NCBI RefSeq assembly: GCF_964340395.1 | Contig: NC_135552.1 | Span: 21,020,181-21,084,180, forward strand | Length of the DNA stretch: 64,000 nt | Source: Glandiceps talaboti | Taxonomy: Eukaryota > Hemichordata > Enteropneusta > Spengelidae | Direction of reading: 5' to 3' | In this document: positions 43,901-58,800 of the stretch, piece after piece | Position numbering within the stretch: position 1 is the stretch's first letter | Layout of the letters: every line of letters starts with the position of its first letter | The notes under the pieces: model-generated | Seen by the model: only the letters and a program-made list of their open reading frames with translations | Databases searched by the model: none | What the model was told of the DNA's origin: nothing | Program-made: the position numbers and the translations under genes

Positions 43901-46900
43901 TTATCCGAATAGCTTTGTTAATTATGATATTACAAATATATCGTACAATATTAATCCATTATTTCTTTAAAAAATATATTTAGGTTTCTCACAAGTGTTA
44001 CTAACTAGCTAGTTTAACTTATGTAATCACAGCCTGGAAATTCTATCGTTAAACAAACAAATTTATTTGCAGGTACCTCTATTACATGAAAAAAGACAGT
44101 AGAAGTATTACTTACACAATTGTTATAGTCATTCCAAATGTCATCATGATGAATCCAGCCTAACAATGTAATTTTCAAAGGAACATACGTTAAAAATTAC
44201 CTTGCCAAGACAACAGAAACAATGCAGTGATCACATCGTAATACTCTATTCGCAATACGATGTAAACAGTTCCTTGGGTCCGTATTTATATTCACATATT
44301 AGCAACTTTATGCAACGGGTTAGACGCTAAACCGCTTTGCGGGATACGTTCGTCACTTATACAAGCTGGCGAACTATTTGATACATGTATATATTTAATA
44401 TGATTTAATTTTCAGGATCCTATGAAATGTGTGACTTCCAAAGTAACACGTGTAGTTGGACACAGGCCTCTGGTACAGATCATTTATCATGGTATCGTAG
44501 AAAGGGTACTACTACTACAGCATATACCGGTCCCTCCTTTGATCATACTTTTGGAAATACTTCAGGTAATTCATCAGTCTTTAAGTATTGAAGTTTTCAT
44601 TAAAACATATTGCAGATAATTGTTACATCTTTCACATTATCTGATAGTCAATCAATCGCTAAATCAAAATAATTACTTAGCGCCAAAAGCTAGTATGAAG
44701 TTCATCATGTATATGGCACTGAACAAAGGTCAACTATGACATCAAACATGAGGGTGTTGTTATTGTTTAATAAATTTATGATAGAGCATACCATACTCCT
44801 AGCCTTACTTTACTGGATAAAAGTATTTCCTTTGGATAGCTTCAATAACTGTACACGTCATATTGTGATAAAATAACATTAACTACAATGTCATCAACAG
44901 GGTATTACATGTATATTGAAGGATACTATAACTACTATGGGAAAACTGCTCAGTTGGTCAGTCCCATATACCAAAAAAGTGGAGAGTGCAAGGTAAATGC
45001 CTCCTTAGAATCGAATTGATAGTGCTTTCCTAGTAAAAAAGTGTCATATGTCAATGTCGTACCGATGGGCAATGTACATCAAGTCTCACCACGTTACACC
45101 AACACACCATAGCACGTCCAACCATACATACAATACAATTACAACAGTGTTATGGGTAGGTTTCAACTTAATTAATACTTATAAAAACAAGTCTTAGTAG
45201 AAGACACATCCCCGTGAAATACTTTACTTCTGTATGACTGAATGGAAACATGCTTTAAAAGAAATTGGTGGCAACAAACCAATTCTACAAAGTGTCCGGT
45301 AATGCAGGAAATTACTGAATTTCAATAATTGAACCTGGAGATCAGAGTCAAGGCCAGATGTAAATGTCTCGAAAGAAAGTTCAAACCTGGCAATATGGGA
45401 GTAGACATTTGAATATAGTCTCTATGTATTAACATTTTTTAGTTTGTGTGTAAATCATGATTGTTCACTACCTACAAATACGGTAGTCTCGCTGCCAGAC
45501 TCGTGACTATCGTCCCTAATCTGTTTATGCATACCGAGCGGCGCAGCCGCTGTCCCTCTCTTCTCGCGGCTGCGCCGCTCGGCATACAGAAACAGATTAG
45601 GGACGATAGTCACGAGTCTGGCAGCGAGACTACAAATACGGCTGCCATTGAGTAAAATGTACGAGCACCAAAAATGCATGTGTATGTTTATTTGGTTCTG
45701 CATTATCTATGTACATGATCTTAAAGACATTAGTCACACATAATTGGTACAAAGTGTCTGCACTATGTAAGTAATAGCGTAATTTTAATGGTCGACCCTG
45801 TAGGTCAAGGTAAAGGTCAATGGTCACTCATACAAGAAAGCTTGTGCATGTACTTATATGGGGTTAGACACTTGAATAGAGTCTATGTATTGAAGCATTT
45901 GAGTTATGCAGTAATATAGTGGTTTTTTAATAATAATAATAATATTTATTTCTTATAGAGCGCATTACATTAAAACAATCTCAATGCGCTGAACAAAAGT
46001 AAAAAATTATTTTGAAAGGTACATATACACATGTATAAACATGATATGAAACAGGATAAAAATACAAAGACACGGAATGACCTTTAAAAGACTGAAATGT
46101 AAAAAGTTAAAAGTTAATAATAATGAGATCTAAAAAGATGACATTTCAAGGCAGATTTAAAACTGTTCAAAGTATGTGAAGAACGAAGACATGATGGCAG
46201 GACATTCCAAAGGCGTGGGCCGCAAATAGAGAAGGTCCGGTCACTATAGTATGCCGTGTTCCCTATCGGTTGGTGCAAATTCACCACGCTACCGGATTGC
46301 GACCGAAAGGAACGATGGGTAGATCTAATAATTAATAAATCGCCTAGATATGAAGGCCCGCACCCATTAAGAAGTTTAAAAACAATACAGAGTACTTTGA
46401 ATTCAATGCGCTTCTGAATAGGTAGCCAGTGTAATGAATGAAAAACTGGGGTAATATGCTCAACTTTTTTCCTTCTAACGACAAGTCTTGCTGCTCAATT
46501 CTGGATAATTTGGAGCTTACGAATTTGTTGAAGTGGGAGACCATATAATAAACTGTTGCAATAATCTAAACGTGATGTAATGAAAGCATGAACTAGTTTT
46601 TCAGTACAACTTTGATCAAGAAGAGTGCGAATTTTCCACAGAGCATGAGAGGCAGCTTAACAAATATTAATAACATGATCAGACATAGTAGCCGCCGAAT
46701 CCATGGAAACACCAAGATTGCGAACAACATTAGATGGTTGGATATCGACATCGCCAAATCGTATCTCACACCAGGGTACCGGACCTGCACCACCAAATTT
46801 AGAAGAAAAATGCACAATTTCTGTTTTACCGTCGTTAAGATAGAGCATATCAAGTTATCACGCATCCACTGTCTAACTTCACTAGTGCATGACTCAATAA

Positions 46901-49847
46901 CTGAAGTCGGAACCCGGCCACCCTCACACGTGAGATACAGTTCGGAATCGTCCGCATACATGACACAATTTAAACCATGACGGATTATGTTATCCTCCAA
47001 GGGGGCTGTGTAAAGCGTAAACAAAACAGGTCCGAGGGCGGAGCCTTGGGGGACACCACAATCGAGAGACCGTGCCTTTGACACGACTGCTCCAACACTC
47101 ACAGATTGGAATCGACCAATCAAATAGGAACGAAACCACTCCAAGGCTGAGCCCCTGATGCCATATCTATTACGCAATCTGTGTAATAAAATGTCATGAT
47201 CAATCGTGTCAAAGGCAGCAGAAAGATCAAGCAAAATCAATATTACATCTTTACGTTTATCAAGGGAGCCTAATATATCATTTTGGACTCTTATAAGGGC
47301 CGTTTCAGTGCTATAACCCGCTCGATAAGCTGACTGGTATTTCGCGAATAAATTGTTGTCTGATAAATATGAATTCAATTGAACTGAAACAATGCGTTCT
47401 ATAAGCTTGGAAAGAAAAGGAAGATTAGACACCGGGCGGTAATTCTTAAGGATGTTTTGTCTAAGTTTGCTTTCTTTAGTAACGGTCGAACTATAGCTGG
47501 TTTACAGGACGACGGAAATTCGCCTGAGATCGGTGAGCTGTTGATAATTTGACAAATAACAGGTGCAATCTGTACGCTGCATTCCTTTAAAAGTGTGGAT
47601 GGAAATAGGTCAAGTAGACAAGACTTTGGAGGCAATGTGTTAATGAGTTTTGACACATAATCTATCGTGACGGTTGTGAAAGCGTCAAAAGAGCAGCATA
47701 AATTAACATTATATGTTTCGGAAAGTGTTGCTACTGGTAAACTTTCTCTCAGTTTTGCAATCTTAGAACAGAAAAAGTTAACAAATGTGTCAGGTACATT
47801 ACAGATATCCAAGTCGGGAAGAAATTCAGTATTAACTTTTTTACCACCTATGATATCGTCGATTACATTGAAAAGGGATCTCTGATCAGCACCGTCAATA
47901 CGATCACGAAGATAGTTCGTGTGTGCTTCGTGTACTTTAGTAAAATAGGCACAACGAGCAGATCGAAAGATATCTTTGTGAACAGCAAGTCCAGATTTTT
48001 GCCACTGTCGCTCTAGGCGACGATGATTTTTTCTTTCTGTCATAAATTGCACAGTGAACCAAGGGACCCGTTCCTTCTCAATGTGAACTTTAGTTATAGG
48101 GGGTGCAAATTCATTCAAGATAGATGTCAAAATGTAGTTATAGTTAGCTGCAAGTTCATTCACATGATCAGAATCAGATGGCAATTCTGAAAACAAAGAT
48201 GATACTCTATCTTGGAGGACCTCGATGTTCAGATTATTCAATCTCCTGCTTGTGCGAGTGACTCTAAAAGCATCAGGTCTATTAAGTGGAATGTCAAAAT
48301 GTAACGATGCATGATCTGATGGTAACAGCCAGTCACTGGTGAAATTGTGAACGCACACGTCCGATGTTCTGGTTATAATGAGTGTGTGTCCTTTATCATG
48401 TGTCGGAAACTTAATATGTTGCTCCAAACCAAAAGAGTGTAACAAGTCGTTAAAATGTGTGGCATCATTATTGCTAGGGTCATCGGTATGTATGTTAAAA
48501 TCCCCAGCAATGACAAGATGGCCTCTTGCGTGAATGATGCCTTCAATAACGGTTGCAAATTCATCAAGAAAATCAGTTACTGTCCACTTACAGCTTTTAT
48601 GCGAATACGGAGGTCGATAAATGACAATCAGACGAATTGTCGATGATGCAAGATTCATATTTCTATCTAGTACCTCAAAAGTCTTGAAGGAGGATGTTGT
48701 GTTCACACTAAACTTGAGATTTTTCTTGACAATGACAGAAACACCACCTCCCTTCCGACAAGTACGCGGTATTTGATGAATATTATAGCCATCAATACTC
48801 GATGAGAAACGAGCTTTTATAGTGGCATCGAGTGCGTTGAACCATGTTTCAGCGACGATGAAAATATCAGTACCATTCTGTATAATAGCATCAGCAACAG
48901 CTGGTAGTTTCTTGTCAATAGAACGAGCATTCCATAATGTACAAGACAAATGCTTCCTCGAAGGTTTAGGCTGTCTTTTCACCTGAATGAGATTCGAAAA
49001 GTTGACTGAAACAGGTGTTGAACCCTGATTATCGGGAATATAGCGTCCGAAAAAGTTCGTAAGAACCTTAATCTTATAACGTTTCCTTCCAGAGCGTTTC
49101 CTTCTAGGTCTTCTTTGATGAATATTCCTATTCAGTCGATTTATAGCGCTCAAAGCAGACAGTAATTGTTGTCTTGGAGACATCGCATATCGTAATGAGA
49201 GTAAAGTGTCTCTACTATACCGTAACGCAGGCCGCGCCATCTTAGAATTTTCGTGGTGAACAGAAGGGTAAGACGGTGTTGACGAATTCTGGACAGAAAC
49301 CGATCCGAAACTTACACACTTGTGCTCAACAGGCGCTACATTACTTATACCAAACCAGTGTCGATGTACCAAGGCAAAAAGTGGATAGTAGATGATCAAA
49401 AATCGAAACATAAGGGACAACGATACAACATAACAGGCGGCCATCACGGCGCCCTCAATATCCAATTTTACTACGATTGTGGCTGCCATTCACTAAAAAG
49501 TACCTACACAACATTCATAATGGTTGTGTATACTTAGGTCAAAAGTCAATGTATCCAAAGATAGCTTGCTTTTGATAATATGAAAATAGACACTTGAATG
49601 GAGTGGCTGTGTATTACAGGTTTTGAGTTATGCAATAACCATGGAGACGGATTTGCATATATCAAAAAACTAATTGAGGGGCATCAGTCCCATGTGATAT
49701 GTCACATTTGTGTTAGGTTTGAAAGCAAATGGATATTGCATGTCTGAGAAATGATGTAATATAAACGGTATGGACAGACTTACAGAGGGATGGACAAAGC
49801 CCAACAACGTACCTAAGTTAATATATGATTTGTCAAATTTGTCTCGC

Positions 49848-49891
<44 letters not shown>

Positions 49892-52800
49892 TTCCTGAAT
49901 TGGTTCTGCCTTGTTAACAATTCGTACCCAGAGCATTTTCCGAGTATTAGTGCCTTATTAACTTGTTAAGATAATGAACAGCATAGTACATTTCCAAGTA
50001 ATGCCACACACACACACACCAGACTTGCGCACGCACACATTCATATGCACACTCACTCACTCACTCACTCATTATTAAATATAGTGGTGGAATTATTGTT
50101 TGTTAAAGATATCATCTTTAACATTTATGAATCCCTTGGCAAAGTAGAACACAAACAAAAAAGTTGTAACATGGTTTTCATAATAGTTTTGTTCCATTTT
50201 ATGTCAGTTTCGGGTCTTCCATCATATGTATGGACAAAACATTGGTAGACTGAGGATCTATACTCGTATATATCAGAATACTAACCAGGGGCAAACAAAA
50301 TTATGGGAGCAAATTGGTGAGAAGGGATCGTACTGGGATAAAGCTGAAGTAACGATTACAATCACCACTAAATTCCAGGTAAAGAACAAACATATAAGAG
50401 AGTTCATAGATTAATCGTATTGCCAGTGGCAGCGTAACTAAGCTTGAAGCTGTGAATGTGAACTCAACCCTTCCTATATTAAAAAACAGTACCATTTTGC
50501 ATTCACCATGATTTTATCAATCGACGATTCAATAGATGATGTTATTATTTCTAACTTCATATCCCAGAATATAATTTATTCTAATCTATGTTAGTTGGTT
50601 CGCATCTGTAGCCTGTTTTTGTGATACACTTTAGTATCATATAGCCTTGCAAATATTGTGTAGATAACCAAATTTTAGAGTCCAACTAAGCGCCAGGTGA
50701 CTACCCATAATAACAATACGGATATGTATGAGTTGCATACTTTCTTTTTTGTTAATCTTTTTATAACGTTATAACATACATTTGTTTACTTGCATTATAG
50801 ATTGTGATAGAGGCAATGGCTGGAGATTATTATTATGGCGATATTGCTATTGACGATATGAGTTTTACACCTGGATGTATTCGTCAAACAGGTAGGAAAA
50901 GCTGAGGTGTTTGCACTGTTGTCTTATCTTACAGTTATAGTACAGGTGTATGTTTATTAGTGATTTTATTTTGGGATACTTTTTGGTTAACCATCTGTTA
51001 TTTGTCAAAATAATTACCCAAGAAGTGTCCTGTTAAAACCATTAAATTCGCCAGGACCTGTACTATAAGGAAGGTATACTTGTAATTCGACGCGGTTTAG
51101 GTTTTCCCTTAGTACATCATCTATACCATCATCTGAAGCTTTGTTGCGTAAGCTAGTAACGTACGTATTATAATGTTAATGACCAAATTTACTATAAAAA
51201 CATCGTTTTGCACATCTTCGCCAAAAAAACTGACGTTTTTTAATCAAAATGTCAGTGTTAAATCCATGTGACAAAGGTATAGTCCAAATTGGAATAGATA
51301 TATACTTTTCAACCTACAGAGAAGGTCGACATTTTCTACTTCAGCCCTGTTACATAAACACTCTGCACATATGGGTTATCATGTATTGTGTTCGAGACAA
51401 AGTCAAGATATATACGACTTTTCGTGCATACTATACGGTACAATAGGTGTAAGACTGAACTGACAATTGAATAGAGTCTTGGTCAAAGAAGTAGCGTTTA
51501 CGGGTTGGTGACGTTGTAAAAGTTAACAGATTGCAGGCGGTGTCATTGAATTTTTTTAACAATATAGACACTTTCATTCATGATTATCACGTTTGCGGGC
51601 AGTTTCAGTGTGTCAAAAACATGTTAATGGAAAAGTTTCTTTTTAAATGGAATTGAGAGCAATGTTCAAACAATCGGGCAATTGAGAGCAAGGTTCAAAC
51701 AATCGGGCCGAGATGGAGAGAAGTATAACTGACAGTTGTAGGACAGGTCCGAGACCATTTAGTGGTTTTAACATGGCATTTGTGGGTAAGGATCTGCCAT
51801 TTTTGTCTGAGCCAAAGGTAACTGAAGGTTACCTAAAAGTTCCGGTTAAAAAAACAATAAATAAGGGAGGACCTGTACTATAGAAAAATTATTTCAAATT
51901 ATACCAGTGTTTAGGTTCCTCCAGAATGTCAACCTTATGATACAAACCCTGTTACACTCATTTGTATACACTCGTAATGATTACAATAAACAATTTTTTT
52001 AGAACCAGCCTGACAAAAGTACATTTCTGACAGGTTCGTTGCCAACTGCACCTGCAACAACGCCACCACCAGTACCTCCATCCCCAACGCCACACCCAGC
52101 TTGTAAATCAACAGAGTTTTACTGCAGCGCTGATAGCCGATGTATAGCAGCTGAATTTATCTGTGATTTCAGATATGACTGTTCAGATGGCGAAGAAGAA
52201 CTACAATGTGGTAAGATAGTTATGTCTGATGATTCCTATCTATTTTCACATGTTGTTGTATTACACGTCAACATTCTTACACAAAATGTCAAATTGTCAG
52301 AATCAAATCCCATGACCCTCAGTAAACAGACTATTGCCCGCACGGTGATATCACTCGTGCACAGACTATTTCCAAGAACTATATGCCTCTGGAGTTATTT
52401 CAGCCAATGTGCATCATAACTACTTTTGCACGTTCAAGATGACAATTTGACTACAGTGACTACACAAGCTTATCTATTGTAGAAGTTGAATAAATATACT
52501 AACAAATGAGCTGTAGGCTCACTCCAGCACCTACAGATAATGTCATGTCCTCATTCAGTGGTTATTTGCAAGTGCAATTTGGAAATGCACCATGAAAAGA
52601 AAATTTATCTTATCGATGACAAATTATGATGAACAATGTGTCCATGTGAATGGTTGGATAAATGAATGGACGGTGTAACAAAACTAATTACACATATACA
52701 GGACAATATGAAAATGCAATGCCTTCTCCTGGGTTGGCCCTCCTCTGCACAATTTTGATAACACCTTCGTCTTGGGCATTAGAAACATTTGGTAAGGAGT

Positions 52801-55800
52801 GCCTACCCTTGTGCTGGAAATAAATTGTGATATTGCCCTCTCTGGCATGTTATATTTATATAATAACACCTGATAGCATAGGGCAATGTCATGATTTATT
52901 GCCCATCCAAGGGATAGTGGTCATGACTGCAATATTGATGATGCCCAAGCCAAAGGCAAGGGCATCACCAATATTACAGTCATGACCACTTGCCCGAGGG
53001 ACGGCAATGGCTCATGATAATGCCCGTGCCAATCACATGTTATTTATTTTATTACATCGACCAAAAACTGTGTCAAAATTGGTTGTCAAAAATGAGTCGT
53101 GTTACCACTGAATATATTACCATTTCAGAAATGTGGCTGCAATCACATTTAAAGTTGAGACAGTTTCGAAAGACTGATAAGCTTACACCCCGAGAGCTTA
53201 CAGCTCTAGTCTTATAAATTTGATTGTGCGTTTGGTAGGTGCCGATTATTCTGCATGTTTGTTTATTTGCATGGCTAATAAACATAGGGTTTACTTGTGA
53301 CATTTCCACATCGACCGACCGACAACGACCACTTCTTATGCTCAGATTGTACACGTAGACGTTCGATTTGACGTCATAGGGCAACATCACAGGACACGAC
53401 AGGGCAATATCGTGATTTATGGAACTAAACCTTTACACACTTAAAGCCATGCAAACTTTAGGTGTGATATATTAATTATTGACTGCTATACTCACTTTAT
53501 CAAATACATGACATTTTACTTAAATAATACTGCATAAAGAAAGCACGATGTTTGCTATTATGCACGTTATAGATGACTAAATAAATAAAGCGTTATTTTG
53601 TCGTCATCAATTGACAATGCAATAATACAGTACAGTAGTTCATTCGTGTGTAGTGAATGTGTGTAGAAATATCCTTTATAAAACAAGCATGTTTAAATCA
53701 TTACATTTCCAGCTCAGCCCAGTTGCGACTTTGAAAGCGGTACCTGTGGTTGGTTGGGTGTGTGGGTTGAGTCCACTAGAAAACGTAGAGCGCCGGAGGT
53801 TCCAAAATTCAAATGGGATAGGCAGCAAGGGAAAACAAAATTACCAACTGACTTCAGGCCAAGCTCAGATCATACACTGAATAACGGAAACGGTATGTTT
53901 CATATTCGATACTAAGACCAACTGAAACTTATTTTTGTATTATTTTGAGTTAATCTAAATGTCATGTCTATTCCAACACCATTGGGATCTGTCAATATTT
54001 GACTTGATTCATCATATGAACCTTAATGTATGCAATCATTGCAATTACTGCCCCTTTTTGTTTGTCGTAGTGTACTAATTTCAGACTTTATATTTCAGGG
54101 TATTACTTATTTGCGGATAATTCACCTGGGCAATATCGGGACATTGCACAGGTTATAAGTCCAGTTTTGGGGCGTACTGCACCGGACTGTTACATGGAAT
54201 TTTATTACCACATGGGAGGTACTAACGTTGGATCAATGCAGATTTTAACAGCAGTAGGTAATAGCACCTATGTTATGTGGTCTATAAGTGGTCGTCAAGG
54301 TGAAGAATGGCACAAGGCACTGGTGTACATCGGAAGTAAGCAGGGTTTTAAGGTAAGCATTAAGCTCTGCATATTTTGGTTAGTTGAACACATTGTCAGT
54401 GGTCAAGCAGTTAAATATTTTGCCGCTAACCACCTACGGTCAGGCCTTGAGCACTGTCAAAGTTTGCCATGCTATAAGGACATTGTTTTGTTTCATTCCC
54501 ATCAACACGTTCTTCCTGGTAACGAAATTTAACATAATATGATGATTCGTAGGCATAACAATATTGGAAACAATTCCTTGCTTGTGAAATGTATGAGTTA
54601 ATGACATTGATTGTAACACAAATTGTGTGAAATAAGATACCTGTTTCCATTGAAACGTAAATTAAGCTTGAGAATGCCATGTGTGGGTGAGATGTATGCT
54701 CCTGTCAATAATATCATAATGTCAACAATAATATATTTTGCCAAAACATCACCATATTATGATTATTTCTCATGCTTAGTTAAGAAAGGTAGTTATTCCA
54801 TGAACAACAGTTACCATGGTAACAAAATCATATTGTATGGATTGTTTTGCCGAATTAGAAAACATGAGAAAGTACATACAAATGGAAACAACCCCTTGTG
54901 GTATCTTTGTAATATCTGTTTTAAATAGGATAGCTCTTCCCATGGAAATGTAAAATAGGTTTAACATGCCATTAAACACTATTGGTAAAATATATGTATC
55001 TGAAAATAAAATTAAAATGATTTCAATAATACATTTTGAGTTCAGCAAAGTAGTCAATTTGTTAACCTTAAGTATATGGTGATTACTTTTTACCAAACTG
55101 CTAAAGTCCTGATATTTTTAATTATGTTATATTAATCCATTTAGCTTGCAATATTAATGATATTAATAAACAAACTACTAGTAGTAATTTCCCCATACTG
55201 TAGAGATTATCCATTGACTTTGAATCTCCTTCTATGTGTAGTCAAATAGATGTAATACATAGAATGACGTTTTGCTAAATTTTAAATTACCACCAAGAGC
55301 TGTATTAATCCGATTGGAGCTTAGTGACGTCACAACCACATGTCCCTTACATAAAAATTGAAGGTAGCAATCAGAGTAGCATTACAATGTAACCCCTAAT
55401 TTTAGGATTGCGTGTTTCTGGAATGAATTATACAATTACAAGCGCCTGTCAATGTGTGATTTTCGGTTGAATATATCTAGTTTATGTCGACCCCAAGTTA
55501 TTATACATATAACGGAATTTTATCAAAAACATGGCGGCCATTTACTCAGATTTGATGCCTTCTCCACTATGCTATGTCAACTTTTCCGTTAGAATGAATC
55601 TAAGCACTCATGGTTCATTTCAGGCCAAATTACCGTGACGATATGTTAATTATATCTGTTATCAGGCTGACCTCTATAATTTCAGTCCATTATTTTAATT
55701 ACAGCAGCAATCAACGAAAGTCCCCTCATAAGTCCCCTCATAATTGCATTATGTCAGTACTTCAAAGCATAGAATTTACCACTAAAATCTTTCTTGAACC

Positions 55801-58800
55801 TTAGATTATCATACAGGCATCCCGGGGTTCCATATATTATGGAGATGAGTGTGTGGACGATGTAAAATTCATAAACTGTGCACCACCAGGTGGGTTAATA
55901 TATAAACTTATAAAGTGGTATACAATTATCAATACACTCTGAGGAACAAACGCAATGTACATGGAAAGGTAAACAAAATAATTACATAGGACGATATATA
56001 ACATATTACCTTTACATAGCCTGTTTAAATGGCCATCTGTGTGATGTTTCTTCACTGTCTAATTAATCACTTGTAATGCCATGCGCTCGAACTGATTGGT
56101 CGCAATGGGCAGTGATATCGTATGTACGCCTAACTGACTACATCAACTGAAGTAAATATGTTAATGTACCCTCGTTAAGATGAGCACAAAAACTACATAC
56201 TTATGTATATACATCTACAAACATGCTGATAACCGCCAGCTGGTTGCCCTTCATAGCATTCCAAGTAGTTATCGAGACAGCAAAGCAAAGGAAACAGGCT
56301 AAATATCACATTACATCTGTCAACCTACTACTGCAACTTGGTTTGAATGTGGGAATGAAGGTGGGAATGAAATGCTATTAAATTAATAGTCCAGTCATCA
56401 CCACAAAGGGAGGGAGAGTATTAAAAGTTTCAGTACACAAGATAGTTCAATATGTTGAATACACATATGACAGTGTATACTAATACAACGGTGTTATACC
56501 AAGTGATACTATACAACAAATTCAATTACTTTCAAGAAAGGTAAATTTAGGGTTACATCTCTTTCTGTTTTCCCCTAGTGATAACTGGTGCTGATTGCTT
56601 ATCCTCCGAGTTCCGTTGTGCTAACAACTACTGCATCGACATGACTAAAAAATGTAATTTTGTAGATGACTGTATGGACAACACGGATGAAGAATTCTGT
56701 GGTATGTCTTTGACTCCATCAAAGCTTCCATCCATTACAATTTGTTTTTACACTGGTGAGATCGTGTACTACTATCTATGGTCATTTATCAGAGTATCCC
56801 ATCGAAATAATAAGCACAGAACACGACAAACATTCTGTACAAGTGATGCTTCTTTTAAATTGTACAATCGAATTTGATTACTTAATATGAATACACATGT
56901 ATGTGACAGTTAAGGTAATTGCAAATAACAATGCACAACGAAAGCAACATGTGTGACATTTTTTGGCAAATGTGTTTGAGTTGAATGTACTTCAGTATGC
57001 AGTGAAACGGATATTTGATTGGAATCAATAAATAAACTGTGATAAAACACCACAATTGACTCACTGTGATATTAATTGTAGATATTTTGATCTCAATAGA
57101 CCAGCATCCAACCTTTTGTATTACAAACATTGTAATGAGTCATACGATCTGTAGTATAGTATTGTAATCGTGGTATTATATACCGTTCTTGACACCATAA
57201 CGTTGGTTTAATTGAACGCTTCATATATTGTAGATTTACCTGGACGATGCCCCTTTGAACATGGTACATGTGATTGGTTTAATGAAGGTGGGGATAATTT
57301 TGACTGGGCTATTGCCAAAGGGGACACTCAAACCAGAGGAACTGGACCATCTGGTGATCATACTACAAGAAGCGACAAAGGTATTGTGTAATAGAACAAC
57401 ATGGTCCCTTGTTTTGATCAATATCAACGCCATTGAAAATATGACCAGCAGTAAATTAGTATAAAAAGGGTTGAATCTTACACTGGTTTTTCACACTTCA
57501 GTGGGCTTTTTCAAAAAGTCTTATTGGAATTTAAGATGATGAAAATGGTATGAAAGCGTAAAATCTACAACTTTTGCTGGTAGAATTTTTAATTGGTTTT
57601 CTGTCAGAATAAGATGACAGTCTTTTCCCACACATGACTAGTATGAATACTAACAATATTGATAATAATTTTGGTTTTTATATAGCGCTTTCCGCGCTTA
57701 ATAATTATTACCTCTAGCAGCACAACGGCCCTCAACTCATTGGGAGCATGCAATCCATTGCAACCTCTATAAGCACATATGATTAAAGCATTCACATTGT
57801 AACCTCTATCCTACCAAGTCCTCAATTATACAGCTGTGTTGACTGAGGCACAATCGTAATTCAAATCTTGCCCAACGACTTTAGCCGTTCAGCAGCGACG
57901 GGGCTCGAGCCAGCAACCTGCAGATTCAAAGCTGGCCACTCTAGCCATTCACCCATCATGACCCCATAAAACGTGGAGAAATATACTTTAGTTCATTTCG
58001 AAGTAAAATGATCCAGGTATGAACAACATATATATTCTTACACGATACATTTCTCACTTAGGAGGCTATCTTTACATAGAGGGCAACTACCCTCAATATC
58101 CATGGTTTACAGCTCGGATTGCAAGTACAACAATCAGCAAGACAAGCCAAAACTGTAGGGTATGTGTTTAATACGTTGTAGGACGCATAAAATGATATTT
58201 AACTCAAACATGTGAAAGAAACAAAATCATTACTGTTTGCATATTTGATTCTTCAACATTTAAGAATGTACAAATATCAGGTATTGAAGTGGTAGATGTT
58301 TCCAGGAGATAATTCTGTCCAATTGTTAGATTTTACAACATGCAAAACAGGCATCCAAAGTGCTGGCCTTTTATATGGTCTTAATTGCTTTTTATGAATT
58401 TAATATTGATGTTCATCATTGCACCTGAATAACGCTCGGAGTATACATACGTTCCGATGACAACCTTGTCGGATCACATCAATGATATAGCAGATTCACA
58501 AGCGCACCAGCGCTGGACATACGGTATGAATAACACGCACGTATGTGAATCTGTTAAAGCGTTCGTGTGATACGACAAGATTGTCATGGAATGCACGGAC
58601 ACTCCGTTACTCAGTGTTACTCAGCTGCAATTATAAATATCAATAATTGTATTTTATTCTTAAAAAACAAATAGTAAAACCACAAAAAGGCAACCACTCT
58701 GGATGCCTAGTATGACTTTGCCAGATTTTACCAGTAGATAATTTTGTTTAAGTAGTAGATTTTACCAGACTTATATACTTTTTGGGAAAGTCGTTTTCCC

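Noticed and set aside
45455-45703. Overlapping frames on both strands with the same peptide SLAARLVTIVPNLF
   Set aside because: They arise from the two arms of the foldback MITE, so each strand reads the same sequence.
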